Positions 1 to 9,020 of a stretch of DNA of 64,000 nt are shown here, piece by piece; positions within the stretch are counted from its first letter, which is position 1; every line of letters starts with the position of its first letter. Location of the stretch: assembly GCF_005577435.1 (NCBI RefSeq), contig NZ_CP040396.1, positions 3,606,001 through 3,670,000 on the forward strand, read 5' to 3'. Position numbers and translations under genes: made by a program. The stretch is from Paenibacillus algicola (GTDB lineage: Bacteria > Bacillota > Bacilli > Paenibacillales > Paenibacillaceae). The notes under the pieces were generated by a model. That model was not told where the DNA came from. It saw only the letters and a program-made list of their open reading frames with translations, and searched no databases.

Positions 1-629
1 TTGATATCCTCCACGAAGTCAGGCATATATACGATAACACCGGTGTGCCCTTCCTTCGCCAGCTCATGCAGCAGATAGCACATGAGAAACGTCTTTCCGG
101 TTCCGAAGGAGCCGGTCAGATACAGCCCCCGGGGCGACAAGCCGTTCTCCTTCGTATCCCGGATGTAACGGAAGACCTGATTCACCGCCGGGGCGCGAAG
201 CCGATCCTTCGACATAATCTCAACCTCGTTATAGCCTTCCTCCAGGGCCCGCTCGTCCACATAAAAGCTGCGGACGCGCTTCTTGATCTGCTCCTCATTC
301 ATTCGGGAAATCTGAAGCGCACAAGGCGTCTTCCGCTCATAAATCTCTGCCTTGCCGTTAACCGTCTGAATATCCAGGCTGCTGAAATGCCCTTGAAAAT
401 CATTCGGACAACGCTCCAGGCCCGGACAATGCTGACAGTGGTCATGGTCCTTGGTATATTGATAGATCCGGCTCAGGTTCCTGTTGATCGCCTGCTCATC
501 CAGCTCTGGATGCTCGGCCTTCAGGCGGAGCACCAGCGGATGACTCAGAATCCGGCCCAGAAGCTCGTCGGATCTGCGGCGGAAGGCCGGACTTTTCATA
601 CTGTCGAGCAGCTGTCCGAGGGATTCCAT
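1..629 (-). CDS. dnaI: Primosomal protein DnaI (helicase loader), 3' end outside window
   Basis: Helicase loader that delivers the replicative helicase to the origin with DnaB and DnaD. The 209 visible residues show an N-terminal Cys/His cluster (C65, C68, C74, H81) like the zinc-binding region of DnaI, then the start of an AAA+ ATPase domain with a Walker A motif GSFGTGKT at about residues 173-180. The C-terminal half of the ATPase lies beyond base 1. The ATG at 629 was chosen because an AAGGTG ribosome binding site sits six bases upstream; an in-frame ATG at 635 touches that site. It follows dnaB on the same strand by about 50 bases, as in Bacillus. Confidence 0.93.
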   Translation of the reverse strand, partial: MESLGQLLDSMKSPAFRRRSDELLGRILSHPLVLRLKAEHPELDEQAINRNLSRIYQYTKDHDHCQHCPGLERCPNDFQGHFSSLDIQTVNGKAEIYERKTPCALQISRMNEEQIKKRVRSFYVDERALEEGYNEVEIMSKDRLRAPAVNQVFRYIRDTKENGLSPRGLYLTGSFGTGKTFLMCYLLHELAKEGHTGVIVYMPDFVEDI

Positions 630-678
630 CGTCATCACCTTCTTTCATAGGTTTATATCATGCATTTGAGCTAACGCC

Positions 679-2184
679 CTAGCCTCTCTTCTTGGAGGTC
701 TGCATCTCGGCAGCCAGTCTTAGCATTTCCTCATACTCCTCTTCCGTAACGCTCTCTCCGCCGGCAGAGGTCTGAGCAACCGGAATCTCCGGCTTGCCCT
801 TCCCCCCTTTGGCGTATGTACGCGTGCGTGAAGCGGCAGCCGCTTGCTTGCCCTTGCTCTTGGCCTGGTCGCGGATATACTGGACGGCTTTCTCATAGGT
901 GTCGACCTGCTTGAGCAGCATGTTGGAGGCAATCGCCTCGACAAAGTTGCGGTTGATCCGCTGGTCGCCGCCTGCAGCAATTAAAGACATCAGATAATGA
1001 ATCAGAATATTAATAACTTCGCCCGGAAGCTTGTAGCTATGGTCGATTTTCTCGAACATATCCATGAAATGAGCCGGCACCGAGCCCGGAAAAAAGGTCT
1101 GCAGCAGCCGGGTATACGGTTCATTGCGAAGCATCATATTGTATTGGTGAATATCACACTTGGACTGAAATTGCAGCGGAACCTCCACATAATATTCGCT
1201 CTGGACTGCATGCTCCTCTGCCGGCACGTCCTGATCGGCGCTCAGCTCCTGATGCAAAGCGACCACCTTGCCTGCGGTCACCTGACGCTTCTCCTGCAGC
1301 TTCATGCCCTGACGGAAATGAAGGCTTGCCTTGTGCTGGAGATCATCGAGCATAACCTCACCCTGACTGGAGAAAATCCCATCTTCATCCAGCAAACGGC
1401 ATAAATCCTGCACATTCAGGTCATACTTGCGGACTACATAATTGACGACACCGAGCTGTTCATGGTCATGGCGCAGCCGTTCCACAAAGACGCGGTTCCG
1501 CGATTCACGCGGAAAGCGCAAAATAATGTCCGCATAATTCAATCCGCCTTCTCCCGCAGAGACTACAGGAACCGCCTGCTTGCGCGGCGTCTCCACCTCG
1601 GTCAGCGCCTGCTCGAGCTCGTAATCAATCACATGCGTATTCAGCTCAAAAATATCATAGAAAGGAACCGAGATGTTCTCCTTGTTGAAGGAAACCCCAG
1701 TCCACTCCTGCGGTTCCTTGCTCCACAGCTGCTCCCGCAGGGCAAGCACGGCGAATTTGCCGACCTTGTCACGCAGCAGCAGTGTCAGATGCTGTGTATT
1801 AAAAAATTCCGAGGGCGACAATGGTGTCTGCAGCTCGTACTCATATATATAATCGTCATTTTCCGGAGCATAAAGCCGGCTCGTCTGCAGCAGCCCTACC
1901 GCCTCCAGTTTGGAGGTTTGCTCAATCAGGTAGCGGCGGCCCTTCTCGCTGGGCTCCAGGCCAAGCGTCAGAAACAGGCGGCGCTGCTGATCAATCGGGG
2001 AGTACCCCACCTTTTCCAGCGGCACATGTGTGCACAGCAAGCGGTACAGACTGATGGCGAAGGCGCCAACCATCGGTTGATAAATGGAACTGAGCATTTT
2101 GTCATCCAAGCCGCTCAGGCAGAAGTCGCGGTACACGCAGTAACGGTGATTCTCGGTATAATGCAAAAAATTAGTCATGCGCAT
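679..2184 (-). CDS. dnaB: Replication initiation and membrane attachment protein DnaB
   Basis: Gram-positive DnaB (not the helicase), which recruits the DnaI-helicase complex to DnaA/DnaD at the origin and ties it to the membrane. The product is about 501 residues, close to family size, with an N-terminal region beginning MRMTNFLHYTEN and a Lys/Arg-rich C-terminal tail. An open frame continues 35 codons upstream, but GGAAGGAG lies eight bases before the ATG at 2184, so I place the start there. It is directly upstream of dnaI and probably co-transcribed. The call rests on overall resemblance plus the dnaB-dnaI gene order. Confidence 0.88.
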   Translation of the reverse strand: MRMTNFLHYTENHRYCVYRDFCLSGLDDKMLSSIYQPMVGAFAISLYRLLCTHVPLEKVGYSPIDQQRRLFLTLGLEPSEKGRRYLIEQTSKLEAVGLLQTSRLYAPENDDYIYEYELQTPLSPSEFFNTQHLTLLLRDKVGKFAVLALREQLWSKEPQEWTGVSFNKENISVPFYDIFELNTHVIDYELEQALTEVETPRKQAVPVVSAGEGGLNYADIILRFPRESRNRVFVERLRHDHEQLGVVNYVVRKYDLNVQDLCRLLDEDGIFSSQGEVMLDDLQHKASLHFRQGMKLQEKRQVTAGKVVALHQELSADQDVPAEEHAVQSEYYVEVPLQFQSKCDIHQYNMMLRNEPYTRLLQTFFPGSVPAHFMDMFEKIDHSYKLPGEVINILIHYLMSLIAAGGDQRINRNFVEAIASNMLLKQVDTYEKAVQYIRDQAKSKGKQAAAASRTRTYAKGGKGKPEIPVAQTSAGGESVTEEEYEEMLRLAAEMQTSKKRG

Positions 2185-2385
2185 GGTGTAAGCTCCTTCC
2201 CCGTCTTTTTCGCCAAGAACAGGTCCCGGCCGAAAATAGACTGCCTCTATTCTATCATAAATACAGAGGGCGATATCTGTTAAATCCAACTAAATTCTAT
2301 GAAACCACCTGTGAAAAAAGAAACAAAAACGACCCGCCCGAATGGGGTGAGCCGCCAATGACATCAGACACAATCCAACATAACC

Positions 2386-2685
2386 TTAGAACATCTTAAA
2401 GCCCTTGACGCGCAGGACATGTATCGCCCAGCCGCTCAGCACCGCACCTGCCAGCCCCGCAATCCCGGTCAAATAATCCACCAGGCCGTACGAGCCGATA
2501 TGGCTCAGGAACGTGGTCTCGCTGGAGTTCCACATACTGTATACTACCACCGGCAGAATGACAAGCACGAATAGATAGCACGGAAACCAGGTCGTCTTCA
2601 TCAGCATGTTCAATATAAAGCCAATCCCGAACATCATTACAAAAAATAATATCATCAGTACCAACACGGGGATCAATTCAAGCAT
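2386..2685 (-). CDS. YuiB-like small membrane protein
   Basis: A 99-residue hydrophobic protein with about three membrane segments (roughly residues 3-27, 34-50 and 68-90). The opening LMILFFVMMFGIGFILNML resembles Bacillus YuiB, a membrane protein of unknown function usually found near yum/yut redox genes like those at 7.5-16 kb here. A GAGGTG-like ribosome binding site precedes the ATG. No catalytic motif is visible. It stands alone between dnaB (same strand) and the divergent coproheme decarboxylase gene. Confidence 0.7.
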   Translation of the reverse strand: MLELIPVLVLMILFFVMMFGIGFILNMLMKTTWFPCYLFVLVILPVVVYSMWNSSETTFLSHIGSYGLVDYLTGIAGLAGAVLSGWAIHVLRVKGFKMF

Positions 2686-2799
2686 TGCCGACCTTCACCT
2701 CTTCTTTATACCGCCGCAAAACCGGACGGACTAGTTAGTAGTTTACTAAAAAAAATGTCGCTTATCAACGAATATTCCATGAATAGATTGTGTCAGGGT

Positions 2800-2828
2800 T
2801 TGCCCTTCAGCCCCTCCTTCGCTACAAT
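2800..2828 (+). promoter_or_regulatory. Sigma-A-type promoter for coproheme decarboxylase
   Basis: TTGCCC at 2800-2805 and TACAAT at 2823-2828 are separated by 17 bases, and lie about 50 bases upstream of the chdC start codon. Confidence 0.6.
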
Positions 2829-2880
2829 GTAGGAAGATATGCCTGACCTAACCATTTCACGATGAAACAGGAGTGATCAT

Positions 2881-3630
2881 ATGAATGAAGCTGCCATGAC
2901 CCTGGAGGGCTGGTACGCTCTGCATGATTTTCGTTCCATCCATTGGCCGGCCTGGAAGGCCGCGGATGAAGAGGAGCGCGCAGTTGCGCTGGAAGAGCTC
3001 AATGAATTTCTTTCCGCCTGGGAAGCCACCGGGGAGAGCAAGCAAGGCAGTACTGCTGTATACACGATCGTTGGACAAAAGGCTGACTTCGTGCTGATGC
3101 ACCTTCGCGAGACGCTGGAGGAGCTGAACGAAATCGAAAATGCCTTTAACAAGACGACGTTTGCCAAGTATACGACCAAGGCTTACTCTTACGTAAGCGT
3201 AGTGGAGCTCAGCAATTATCTGGCCGGATCCTCCGGCGGCGATCCGATGGAGAATCCGCATGTGATTGCCCGCCTGAAGCCGGAGCTTCCCAAGTCCAGG
3301 CACATCTGCTTCTACCCGATGAACAAGAAGCGGGATTTGCAGGACAACTGGTACATGCTCAGCATGGAGGAGCGCCGCACGATGATGCAGAGCCATGGCC
3401 TGATCGGCCGCGGCTATGCCGGTAAGGTGAAGCAGATTATCACCGGCTCGGTCGGCTTTGACGACTGGGAATGGGGCGTAACCTTGTTCGCAGATGATGC
3501 ACTTCAGTTCAAGAAGCTTGTATATGAGATGCGCTTTGATGAAGTCAGCGCGCGCTTCGGCGAGTTCGGTCCGTTCTACGTCGGCAACCTGCTTCAGGCC
3601 GATGACTTTAACCAGCTGATGAAGGTTTAG
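2881..3630 (+). CDS. chdC: Coproheme decarboxylase ChdC (HemQ)
   Basis: Last enzyme of the coproporphyrin-dependent heme pathway of Gram-positive bacteria: it converts iron-coproporphyrin III to heme b with hydrogen peroxide. The 249-residue chlorite-dismutase-fold protein has the hallmark residues at the positions familiar from Staphylococcus: catalytic Tyr145 and Lys149 in FYPMNKKR, and proximal heme ligand His172 in MMQSHG. CAGGAG lies seven bases upstream of the ATG. It is monocistronic. Heme made here would feed the oxidases served by heme A synthase (24.3 kb) and SCO (36.3 kb). Confidence 0.96.
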   Translation: MNEAAMTLEGWYALHDFRSIHWPAWKAADEEERAVALEELNEFLSAWEATGESKQGSTAVYTIVGQKADFVLMHLRETLEELNEIENAFNKTTFAKYTTKAYSYVSVVELSNYLAGSSGGDPMENPHVIARLKPELPKSRHICFYPMNKKRDLQDNWYMLSMEERRTMMQSHGLIGRGYAGKVKQIITGSVGFDDWEWGVTLFADDALQFKKLVYEMRFDEVSARFGEFGPFYVGNLLQADDFNQLMKV

Positions 3631-3645
3631 CACTTGCATGAACTA

Positions 3646-3665
3646 TAAAGAGGCTGTCCCAAAAG
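3646..3665 (+). repeat. Left arm of a degenerate inverted repeat framing the siderophore transport locus
   Basis: TAAAGAGGCTGTCCCAAAAG matches the reverse complement of 7539-7558 at 18 of 20 bases. The pair encloses the permease and binding-protein genes. The motif looks like ends of some Firmicute insertion sequences, but half-hairpins of this type also occur in terminators. No transposase lies inside and the flanking bases show no target duplication. Confidence 0.4.
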
Positions 3666-3814
3666 ATCTAGGGTCTTGCGGGATGGCCTCGTTTGTTGTT
3701 GCGAGATGCCATGCGCGAGACGAAAGTACAATTTTTTTGCTGGCATACACCAAAAACAAACGACATAGGACTTTTTCCCATGCCGTTTCAGATTCCTTTC
3801 TTATTCCGAATCAT

Positions 3815-3838
3815 GTCCCTAAGTCCCTAAGTCCCTAA
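3815..3838. repeat. Three tandem copies of an 8-bp unit (GTCCCTAA)
   Basis: Perfect tandem copies at 3815-3822, 3823-3830 and 3831-3838 in the non-coding stretch between chdC and the iron permease genes. No gene is seen in 3631-3899. Confidence 0.9.
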
Positions 3839-3899
3839 GACTGACTTCATGACATTGCCTTTTGCAGGTGTCTTTTTAGATATACAGCCCCATCGACAG

Positions 3900-4931
3900 C
3901 TACAGCTTCCGCAGCAGCAAATAGATGAAATACGGCGCGCCGAGAATCGAGACGACGATTCCTACCGGCACTTCCATTGGCGTGAGCACCACGCGGCCGA
4001 GTGTATCTGCAGACAGCAGCAGCAGGCCTCCGAGTGCGGCTGAGAAGGGAAGCAGCCTTGCATGTCCCCAGCCAATCAGCCGTTTGGCGATATGAGGAGC
4101 AATCAGTCCGAGGAAAGTGATTCCTCCTCCGACGGATACACAGGCACCGGCGAGGGCCACTGCAATGAAAAGCAGGAGACGCCGTTCTTTTTCAATAGAG
4201 ACACCGACACCTGCAGCGATAGGGTCTCCCAGCCGAAGCATGTCCAGGACGCGGGCTTTATAGACCGCCATCGGGATCAGAATAATAATCCACGGCAGGA
4301 GCGCAAGGACAAAGGTCCAGTTCGTGCCCCAAATGGTTCCGGACAGCCAAATGATGGCCTTCATGAAATCCAGCGGCTCCATTTTCATCTGGATAATGAT
4401 CAAGCCTGCGCTGAAAGCGGCATTAATGCCGATCCCTGCAAGCAGGAGCCGGACCGGGGTGACCCTGCCGTTTATCCAGGACAGTGCATAGATGAGAATG
4501 GCGGCAAGAAATGCACCGATGAGAGCTACGAACGGCATGATAAAGATCGACAGCCAGCCCGTAATAACCATACTGCCTTGAATGAAAAACATATACAGTA
4601 CGACGGCAAAGCCGGCTCCGGAATTAATGCCCAGTATACCGGGATCTGCCAGCGGATTTTGGGATACGCCCTGCAGCAGGGCACCTGAGACAGCAATGCC
4701 CATGCCTACAAGGATAGCCATCACCATACGCGGCAGGCGAAATTGGAAAATCGTAAGCTCGTTCTCCGGCGTTCCAGTTCCGGCCAGCGTTTTAAAAACA
4801 TCTGATAGCGGAATATGGATCTGGCCGGCATTGATGCCGAGAAGCAGCACAAGAATGGTAAGCGCTGTGACAATGGTGAGATAAACCCCAAGCCTCCGGC
4901 TGAACAGCGATAACGATGGATACGGCGGCAT
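3900..4931 (-). CDS. Iron-siderophore ABC transporter permease, FecCD family (second permease)
   Basis: A 343-residue polytopic membrane protein of the BtuC/FecCD family, with the family hallmark GxxxQxxxxNPLADPxxLG near residue 90-105 and the conserved GGGITFLGLIAPHIAKRL segment that contacts the ATPase. It pairs with the permease at 4932-5969 to form the channel for Fe3+-siderophore import. Its ATG directly follows the stop codon of that gene (TAGATG), so translation is coupled. No ATPase gene is present nearby; a FhuC-type ATPase encoded elsewhere presumably drives it. Confidence 0.92.
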   Translation of the reverse strand: MPPYPSLSLFSRRLGVYLTIVTALTILVLLLGINAGQIHIPLSDVFKTLAGTGTPENELTIFQFRLPRMVMAILVGMGIAVSGALLQGVSQNPLADPGILGINSGAGFAVVLYMFFIQGSMVITGWLSIFIMPFVALIGAFLAAILIYALSWINGRVTPVRLLLAGIGINAAFSAGLIIIQMKMEPLDFMKAIIWLSGTIWGTNWTFVLALLPWIIILIPMAVYKARVLDMLRLGDPIAAGVGVSIEKERRLLLFIAVALAGACVSVGGGITFLGLIAPHIAKRLIGWGHARLLPFSAALGGLLLLSADTLGRVVLTPMEVPVGIVVSILGAPYFIYLLLRKL

Positions 4932-5969
4932 CTATATTCCTCTCCCTTCCCTGCGGGCCAGGTACAAAAAGAAAGGCACACCGATGATGGCGGTAACGGC
5001 CCCGACCGGCGTTTCAAAAGGCGCGTTGACCATACGTCCGATGATATCCGCGAAGATGAGCAGCAGGCTTCCCAGAGCAGCGGAGCATGGAATAATCCAG
5101 CGATAATCGACCCCAACGAGAAAACGGGTAATATGCGGGACCACCAGCCCGATAAAACCGACAATACCCACAATGGCGACTGCTGCTCCGGTGAGCAGAA
5201 GAACGGCAATGGTACACCCGAGCTTCACCAGGGCAGTCTTCTGCCCCAGCCCCTTGGCTGTTTCCTCCCCGAGGCTCAGAATGGAGAGGGAGCGGGACAG
5301 CAGCAGTGCCAACAGAAGTCCTGCAGCAATGAAGGGAAGCGCGAAATAAAGATGCTGCGGCTGAACGGTAGAAACACTCCCGGCATACCAGAAGCTGATA
5401 TCCTTGGAAATGTTAAACCGGATTCCGATAGCAGTAGATAAAGAGCTGAGCAGCGCGGTGATGGCAGACCCGGCCAAAGCAAGCTTGACGGGTGCAGCGC
5501 CCCCTCGGGATAGGGAGGTTAAGCCAAACACAAGCGCAGCACCGAGGCCCGCCCCGGCCAGCGAAAAGGACATCAATCCGGTGTAAGTAACAGCAGGTGC
5601 GGCTGCAAGAGCGATCGCAATGAAAAAGGATGCGCCTGACGTTACACCCAGAATCGAAGGGTCGCCCAGCGGATTGCGTGTCATCCCCTGCATAATGGCG
5701 CCGGATACGGCCAGGGCTGCTCCAACACAGATGGCGGCGAGGGCACGGGGGAAACGAAGCTCGCGGATGATAATGTGAGAGCTGTTCTCCGGATCAAATG
5801 AAAACAAAGCATCCACAACATCGCTATAGGTCAGATCGGCTGCTCCGAAGCGGATGGAGAGAATGACAGACAGCATTAATCCACTTAATCCTGCCAATAA
5901 TATGCCCAAGCGTAAAACGGAACTTCTCTCTCGGCGGCGCGGTCTGTCTTCAGGCCTAGATGAATTCAT
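4932..5969 (-). CDS. Iron-siderophore ABC transporter permease, FecCD family (first permease)
   Basis: A 345-residue inner-membrane permease homologous to its downstream partner, with the family motif MQGMTRNPLGDPSILGVTSG and the coupling segment GFIGLVVPHITRFL. First gene of a two-permease operon divergent from the substrate-binding lipoprotein gene at 6116. The 146-base divergent region carries a Fur-box-like sequence, so iron repression of both arms is likely. Siderophore specificity (ferrichrome, bacillibactin-like or other) cannot be told from sequence by eye. Confidence 0.92.
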   Translation of the reverse strand: MNSSRPEDRPRRRERSSVLRLGILLAGLSGLMLSVILSIRFGAADLTYSDVVDALFSFDPENSSHIIIRELRFPRALAAICVGAALAVSGAIMQGMTRNPLGDPSILGVTSGASFFIAIALAAAPAVTYTGLMSFSLAGAGLGAALVFGLTSLSRGGAAPVKLALAGSAITALLSSLSTAIGIRFNISKDISFWYAGSVSTVQPQHLYFALPFIAAGLLLALLLSRSLSILSLGEETAKGLGQKTALVKLGCTIAVLLLTGAAVAIVGIVGFIGLVVPHITRFLVGVDYRWIIPCSAALGSLLLIFADIIGRMVNAPFETPVGAVTAIIGVPFFLYLARREGRGI

Positions 5970-6012
5970 GGTAAAGACTCTTTTCTATGTAAAATTTTCT
6001 AAAACATAAGAT

Positions 6013-6061
6013 TTGACAGTGGGTCTATTATATATTTTAATCTAAATGAAATCAATTCTCA
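6013..6061. promoter_or_regulatory. Divergent promoter region with Fur-box-like operator
   Basis: TTGACA at 6013-6018 and TTTAAT at 6036-6041 (17-base spacing) can serve the lipoprotein gene. TGAAATCAATTCTCA at 6047-6061 matches the 7-1-7 Fur consensus TGATAATNATTATCA at 10 of 14 positions and would overlap the transcription start. On the other strand TTGATT and TATAAT lie in the same stretch (19-base spacing), so one Fur dimer could repress both directions. Confidence 0.5.
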
Positions 6062-6115
6062 TTTACGACGTAAATGGGCAATGAATAGAATCAGAAATTA
6101 CAGGGGGATTTAAGC

Positions 6116-7132
6116 ATGAATAAACCATTTACTGCAAAAAGATGGATGCTTGCCATCGGATCGGGACTGCTTGCATTGTCCTTGGCCGCCTGCGGCGAGA
6201 AGGAAGCAGAGCCAGCTCCAGCCGGCGAGCCTGCAGAACAGACACCGGCAGCGGAGCAGCCTGCTCCTGCAGATAACGATACAGCGGCACAAGGCGAGAG
6301 CCGCACCGTTACCGATGCCATGGGCCATGAAATAGAGGTGCCGGCTAACCCGGAGCGCGTCCTGGCCTCCTATCTTGAAGATCACCTGGTTGCCTTGGAG
6401 GTCAAGCCTGTTGCTCAATGGAGCGTTGGTGAAGGCCGCGTCCAGGAGTATCTGCAGGGAGACCTGGCTGAGGTTCCTCAAATCTCGTATGATCTACCGT
6501 TTGAGGCTGTTCAAGAGGTGAAGCCCGATCTGATTCTGGTCGATTCCTCTGCCATGGTGGAAGGCGGTAAATATGAACAGTACAGCCAGATTGCTCCGAC
6601 TTATGTGGTCAGCAATGACGCTAACGTTGAATGGCGCGAAGAGCTGACGAAGATCGCAGAAGTGTTGGGTAAAGAAGACAAAGCCAAGGAGGTTCTGGAC
6701 AGCTATAATGCCAAAGCGGCCGAGGCCAAGGCTTCCATCGAACAGGCTGTCGGCAGTCCGTCCGCAGCAGCTGTGTGGCTGGTTGGCGGCAAATTCTTTG
6801 TTGTCAGTGAGAATGTCTCCAGCGGCGGCGTGATGTATCAGGATCTCGGCCTTCAGGTTCCTGCCGTCGTGAAGGAGATTTCCGCGAGCGCTGCAGGCAA
6901 CTGGAGCGAGATCTCCCTGGAAAAGCTGGTACAGCTGGATGCAGAGCATCTTTTCCTGATCAATAGTGACGGTGCAGCCGCTGATGTGTTAAACGGAGCG
7001 CTCTGGAAGAGCATTCCGGCGGTCAAAGCTGGTAACGTGCATGAGTACGACAAGAGCCAAAGCTGGCTGTATACCGGCCCGATCGCAAACAGCCAGATCA
7101 TCGACGATGTTGTCGAGAGCCTGGTGAAGTAG
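6116..7132 (+). CDS. Iron-siderophore ABC transporter substrate-binding lipoprotein
   Basis: Periplasmic-binding-fold protein, 338 residues, tethered to the outer face of the membrane to capture Fe3+-siderophore for the divergent permeases. It has a lipoprotein signal peptide with lipobox LAAC (Cys26), then an Ala/Pro/Glu-rich linker to about residue 60, then a FecB-like domain beginning RTVTDAMGHEIEVPANPERV, the usual start of this class. The rest fits the helix-linked two-lobe fold. CAGGGGG precedes the ATG. A strong intrinsic terminator follows at 7243. Confidence 0.92.
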   Translation: MNKPFTAKRWMLAIGSGLLALSLAACGEKEAEPAPAGEPAEQTPAAEQPAPADNDTAAQGESRTVTDAMGHEIEVPANPERVLASYLEDHLVALEVKPVAQWSVGEGRVQEYLQGDLAEVPQISYDLPFEAVQEVKPDLILVDSSAMVEGGKYEQYSQIAPTYVVSNDANVEWREELTKIAEVLGKEDKAKEVLDSYNAKAAEAKASIEQAVGSPSAAAVWLVGGKFFVVSENVSSGGVMYQDLGLQVPAVVKEISASAAGNWSEISLEKLVQLDAEHLFLINSDGAAADVLNGALWKSIPAVKAGNVHEYDKSQSWLYTGPIANSQIIDDVVESLVK

Positions 7133-7242
7133 TATCAATAGAGACTGCTGCAGCCGCAGCGTAGAGATTGGTGAAGCTGCTGTGCATCGAATGTGGTAAG
7201 CCGAAATTTGGGTGAAGCAAAGTAGGCAAGTGTACAACTTCT

Positions 7243-7278
7243 AAGGCCCTGAGGCAGGTGTCTCAGGGCCTTTTTTTC
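7243..7278 (+). terminator. Intrinsic terminator after the siderophore-binding protein gene
   Basis: Perfect 11-bp stem AAGGCCCTGAG / CTCAGGGCCTT with an 8-base loop, followed by a run of seven T. Confidence 0.9.
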
Positions 7279-7580
7279 GAGCACAGTGCCGGTCTGCACA
7301 AAGTTCTGCAAAAGTACAAAAGATTACAGCGGCCGCTTATCGGTGAGAAGGAAAGCACAATGCGGCTAAGCTGTTTTTATGGCTGCATAACAGCCTCAAA
7401 TAACAAGAAGCCTCCTATCAGAGCATAACGTCTGCTTTGATAGGAGGCTCCTTGCCTTATATAGAGCTGACCTCAAGCGGAGCAGCTAATATTAATTTGC
7501 CGCGCGGCTGCTCTCCCTGACTCCGCCACAAGAATCTACTTTGGGGACAGCCCCTTTATCATAGCTTACCAACGTTCATT
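7279..7580. other. Non-coding stretch with a 12-bp inverted repeat
   Basis: No gene is seen. The main structure is a perfect 12-bp inverted repeat AGCCTCCTATCA (7409-7420) with its complement at 7438-7449 around a 17-base loop. Neither side has a clear T run, so a terminator role is uncertain. The right arm of the repeat framing the iron locus is at its end. Confidence 0.5.
7539..7558 (-). repeat. Right arm of the inverted repeat framing the siderophore transport locus
   Basis: The reverse complement reads TAAAGGGGCTGTCCCCAAAG, 18 of 20 identical to 3646-3665. Confidence 0.4.
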
Positions 7581-7829
7581 CTAATTCTCGTCCTCGTCAT
7601 CACGAAGAGACTGAAGATATTCCGCGGTAGCCGCATCCCTCGCCCTGCTCTTCTCCTTCAGCCGCTCGATCGCCGGCACAATGAGCAGGTCCACCTCCTG
7701 CTGAATAGAGTAGGCGAGGTCATAGCGCTCCTGAGATTCCAGATAGGATCCGACCTCCATGAGCGCGTTATAACGGTCCAGCTCCTGCCGCTCCAGCAAT
7801 CCGCGTACCTGTACACTGCAATGTCTCAT
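7581..7829 (-). CDS. Small hypothetical protein coupled to the NDH-2-like gene
   Basis: An 82-residue, charged, probably helical protein (MRHCSVQVRGLLER...) with no signal peptide or membrane segment. I do not recognise the family. Its ATG follows the stop codon of the flavoprotein gene with no gap (TAAATG) and lacks a ribosome binding site of its own, suggesting translational coupling. The acidic C-terminus ends RDDEDEN. It may be a lineage-specific partner of the flavoprotein, or a weakly expressed frame. Confidence 0.55.
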   Translation of the reverse strand: MRHCSVQVRGLLERQELDRYNALMEVGSYLESQERYDLAYSIQQEVDLLIVPAIERLKEKSRARDAATAEYLQSLRDDEDEN

Positions 7830-9020
7830 TTATAGAAACCGTCCTTTTCTGAGTACGAGCGGAATGCCGCCGATCATAAACAAATACCGGAGATCCACCA
7901 GCTTCTTCAGCTGCGCTGCCTTCCAGCCCTGATACTGCTTGCTTCCCACGACGCCAATGCCCTGTCCCTTGCCCAGGGAAGCTACGGTGCCCTTGTGCTG
8001 GTACTGGAACTTCCGCAGCACCTTGCCGCGAATAGTAGCCACAATGTTCTGTGCGCAGCAGATGCCCTGCTGGATGGCCATCTGAGCCGTTGGCGGGTAA
8101 GGGCGCTCCCCGTTCAACACCAGGGAATTGTCACCGATAATATAAATATGATCATGCCCCGGTGCCCGCAGATATTCATCCACCTTGACCCGGCCGCGCA
8201 TCGTCTCAAGTCCGGCAGCTTCAATAAGCCGGTTGCCCCGGATTCCTCCCGTCCACACGACCGTGTTGGAACGAAGCTCCTCTCCGGTGCTTAAGACGAC
8301 GCCATGCGGAGTACACTCCTGAATTGCGGTGCCGAGCTTAAAGGTAACGCCTTTACGCGTCAGCAGCTCCATCGCGTAATCCACCAGCTCCGGCGCGAAG
8401 CCCGGAAGGGCCGAAGGGGCCGCCTCGACATTGTAGATATTGACCAGTGCGGGATCGACATCATATTCCTTACACAGCTTCGGGATGCGGTCCGCAAGCT
8501 CCGCCACAAATTCGATGCCGCTAAAGCCTGCACCGCCCACCACGAAATTAATCCGCTCCTGCGGCCGGCGTTCATTCTTGTAGAGCGCGAACTGATGCTC
8601 GATATGGGAGCGGATCAGCCGGACCGAGTTGATGCTGCGGATGGACATGGCATGCTCTGCAAGTCCTGGAATCCCGAAAGTTTCGGGCTCACCACCCAAG
8701 GCAATGATGAGATAATCATAGGAAAGGGTACCATCCTCAAGAATGACCTTCTTGTCATGGAGCCGGATCTCCTGTACAGAGGATTTGACCAGATCAATCT
8801 TGAACTCGTCGATCAGCTTCGAGATGGATACTCTGGTGTTCTCGATGCTGTCTGTTCCTGCAGCGGGCATATGCAGATGGGTCGTTATATAATGATAGTC
8901 ATGGCGATTGACCAGCGTGACATCTGCTTCATTATAATTCAATTCCTTTTGCAGCCGCTGCGCTGTTAAAATGCCGCCGTAACCCGCTCCAAGGATTACG
9001 ATTTTCGGTATGCTGCTCAT
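7830..9020 (-). CDS. yumB: NADH dehydrogenase-like FAD oxidoreductase (YumB type, NDH-2 family)
   Basis: Membrane-associated flavoprotein of the type II NADH dehydrogenase family, expected to pass electrons from NAD(P)H to menaquinone without pumping protons. The 396 residues contain an N-terminal FAD dinucleotide fold (GAGYGG, residues 11-16), a second nucleotide fold (VVGGAGFSGIE near 160-170), the FAD-contacting IYIIGDNSLV stretch, and the YPPTAQMA motif of the family. It is closer to Bacillus YumB than to Ndh/YjlD as I recall the sequences. It is divergent from the ferredoxin-NADP reductase gene across a 358-base region. Confidence 0.88.
   Translation of the reverse strand: MSSIPKIVILGAGYGGILTAQRLQKELNYNEADVTLVNRHDYHYITTHLHMPAAGTDSIENTRVSISKLIDEFKIDLVKSSVQEIRLHDKKVILEDGTLSYDYLIIALGGEPETFGIPGLAEHAMSIRSINSVRLIRSHIEHQFALYKNERRPQERINFVVGGAGFSGIEFVAELADRIPKLCKEYDVDPALVNIYNVEAAPSALPGFAPELVDYAMELLTRKGVTFKLGTAIQECTPHGVVLSTGEELRSNTVVWTGGIRGNRLIEAAGLETMRGRVKVDEYLRAPGHDHIYIIGDNSLVLNGERPYPPTAQMAIQQGICCAQNIVATIRGKVLRKFQYQHKGTVASLGKGQGIGVVGSKQYQGWKAAQLKKLVDLRYLFMIGGIPLVLRKGRFL

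Noticed and set aside
997..2283. Long plus-strand open frames opposite dnaB
   Set aside because: Antisense shadows of dnaB; no ribosome binding sites or recognisable domains.
7409..7449. 12-bp inverted repeat as a terminator or mobile-element end
   Set aside because: No T run on either strand and no matching copy elsewhere in the window; recorded only as a structure in a non-coding stretch.
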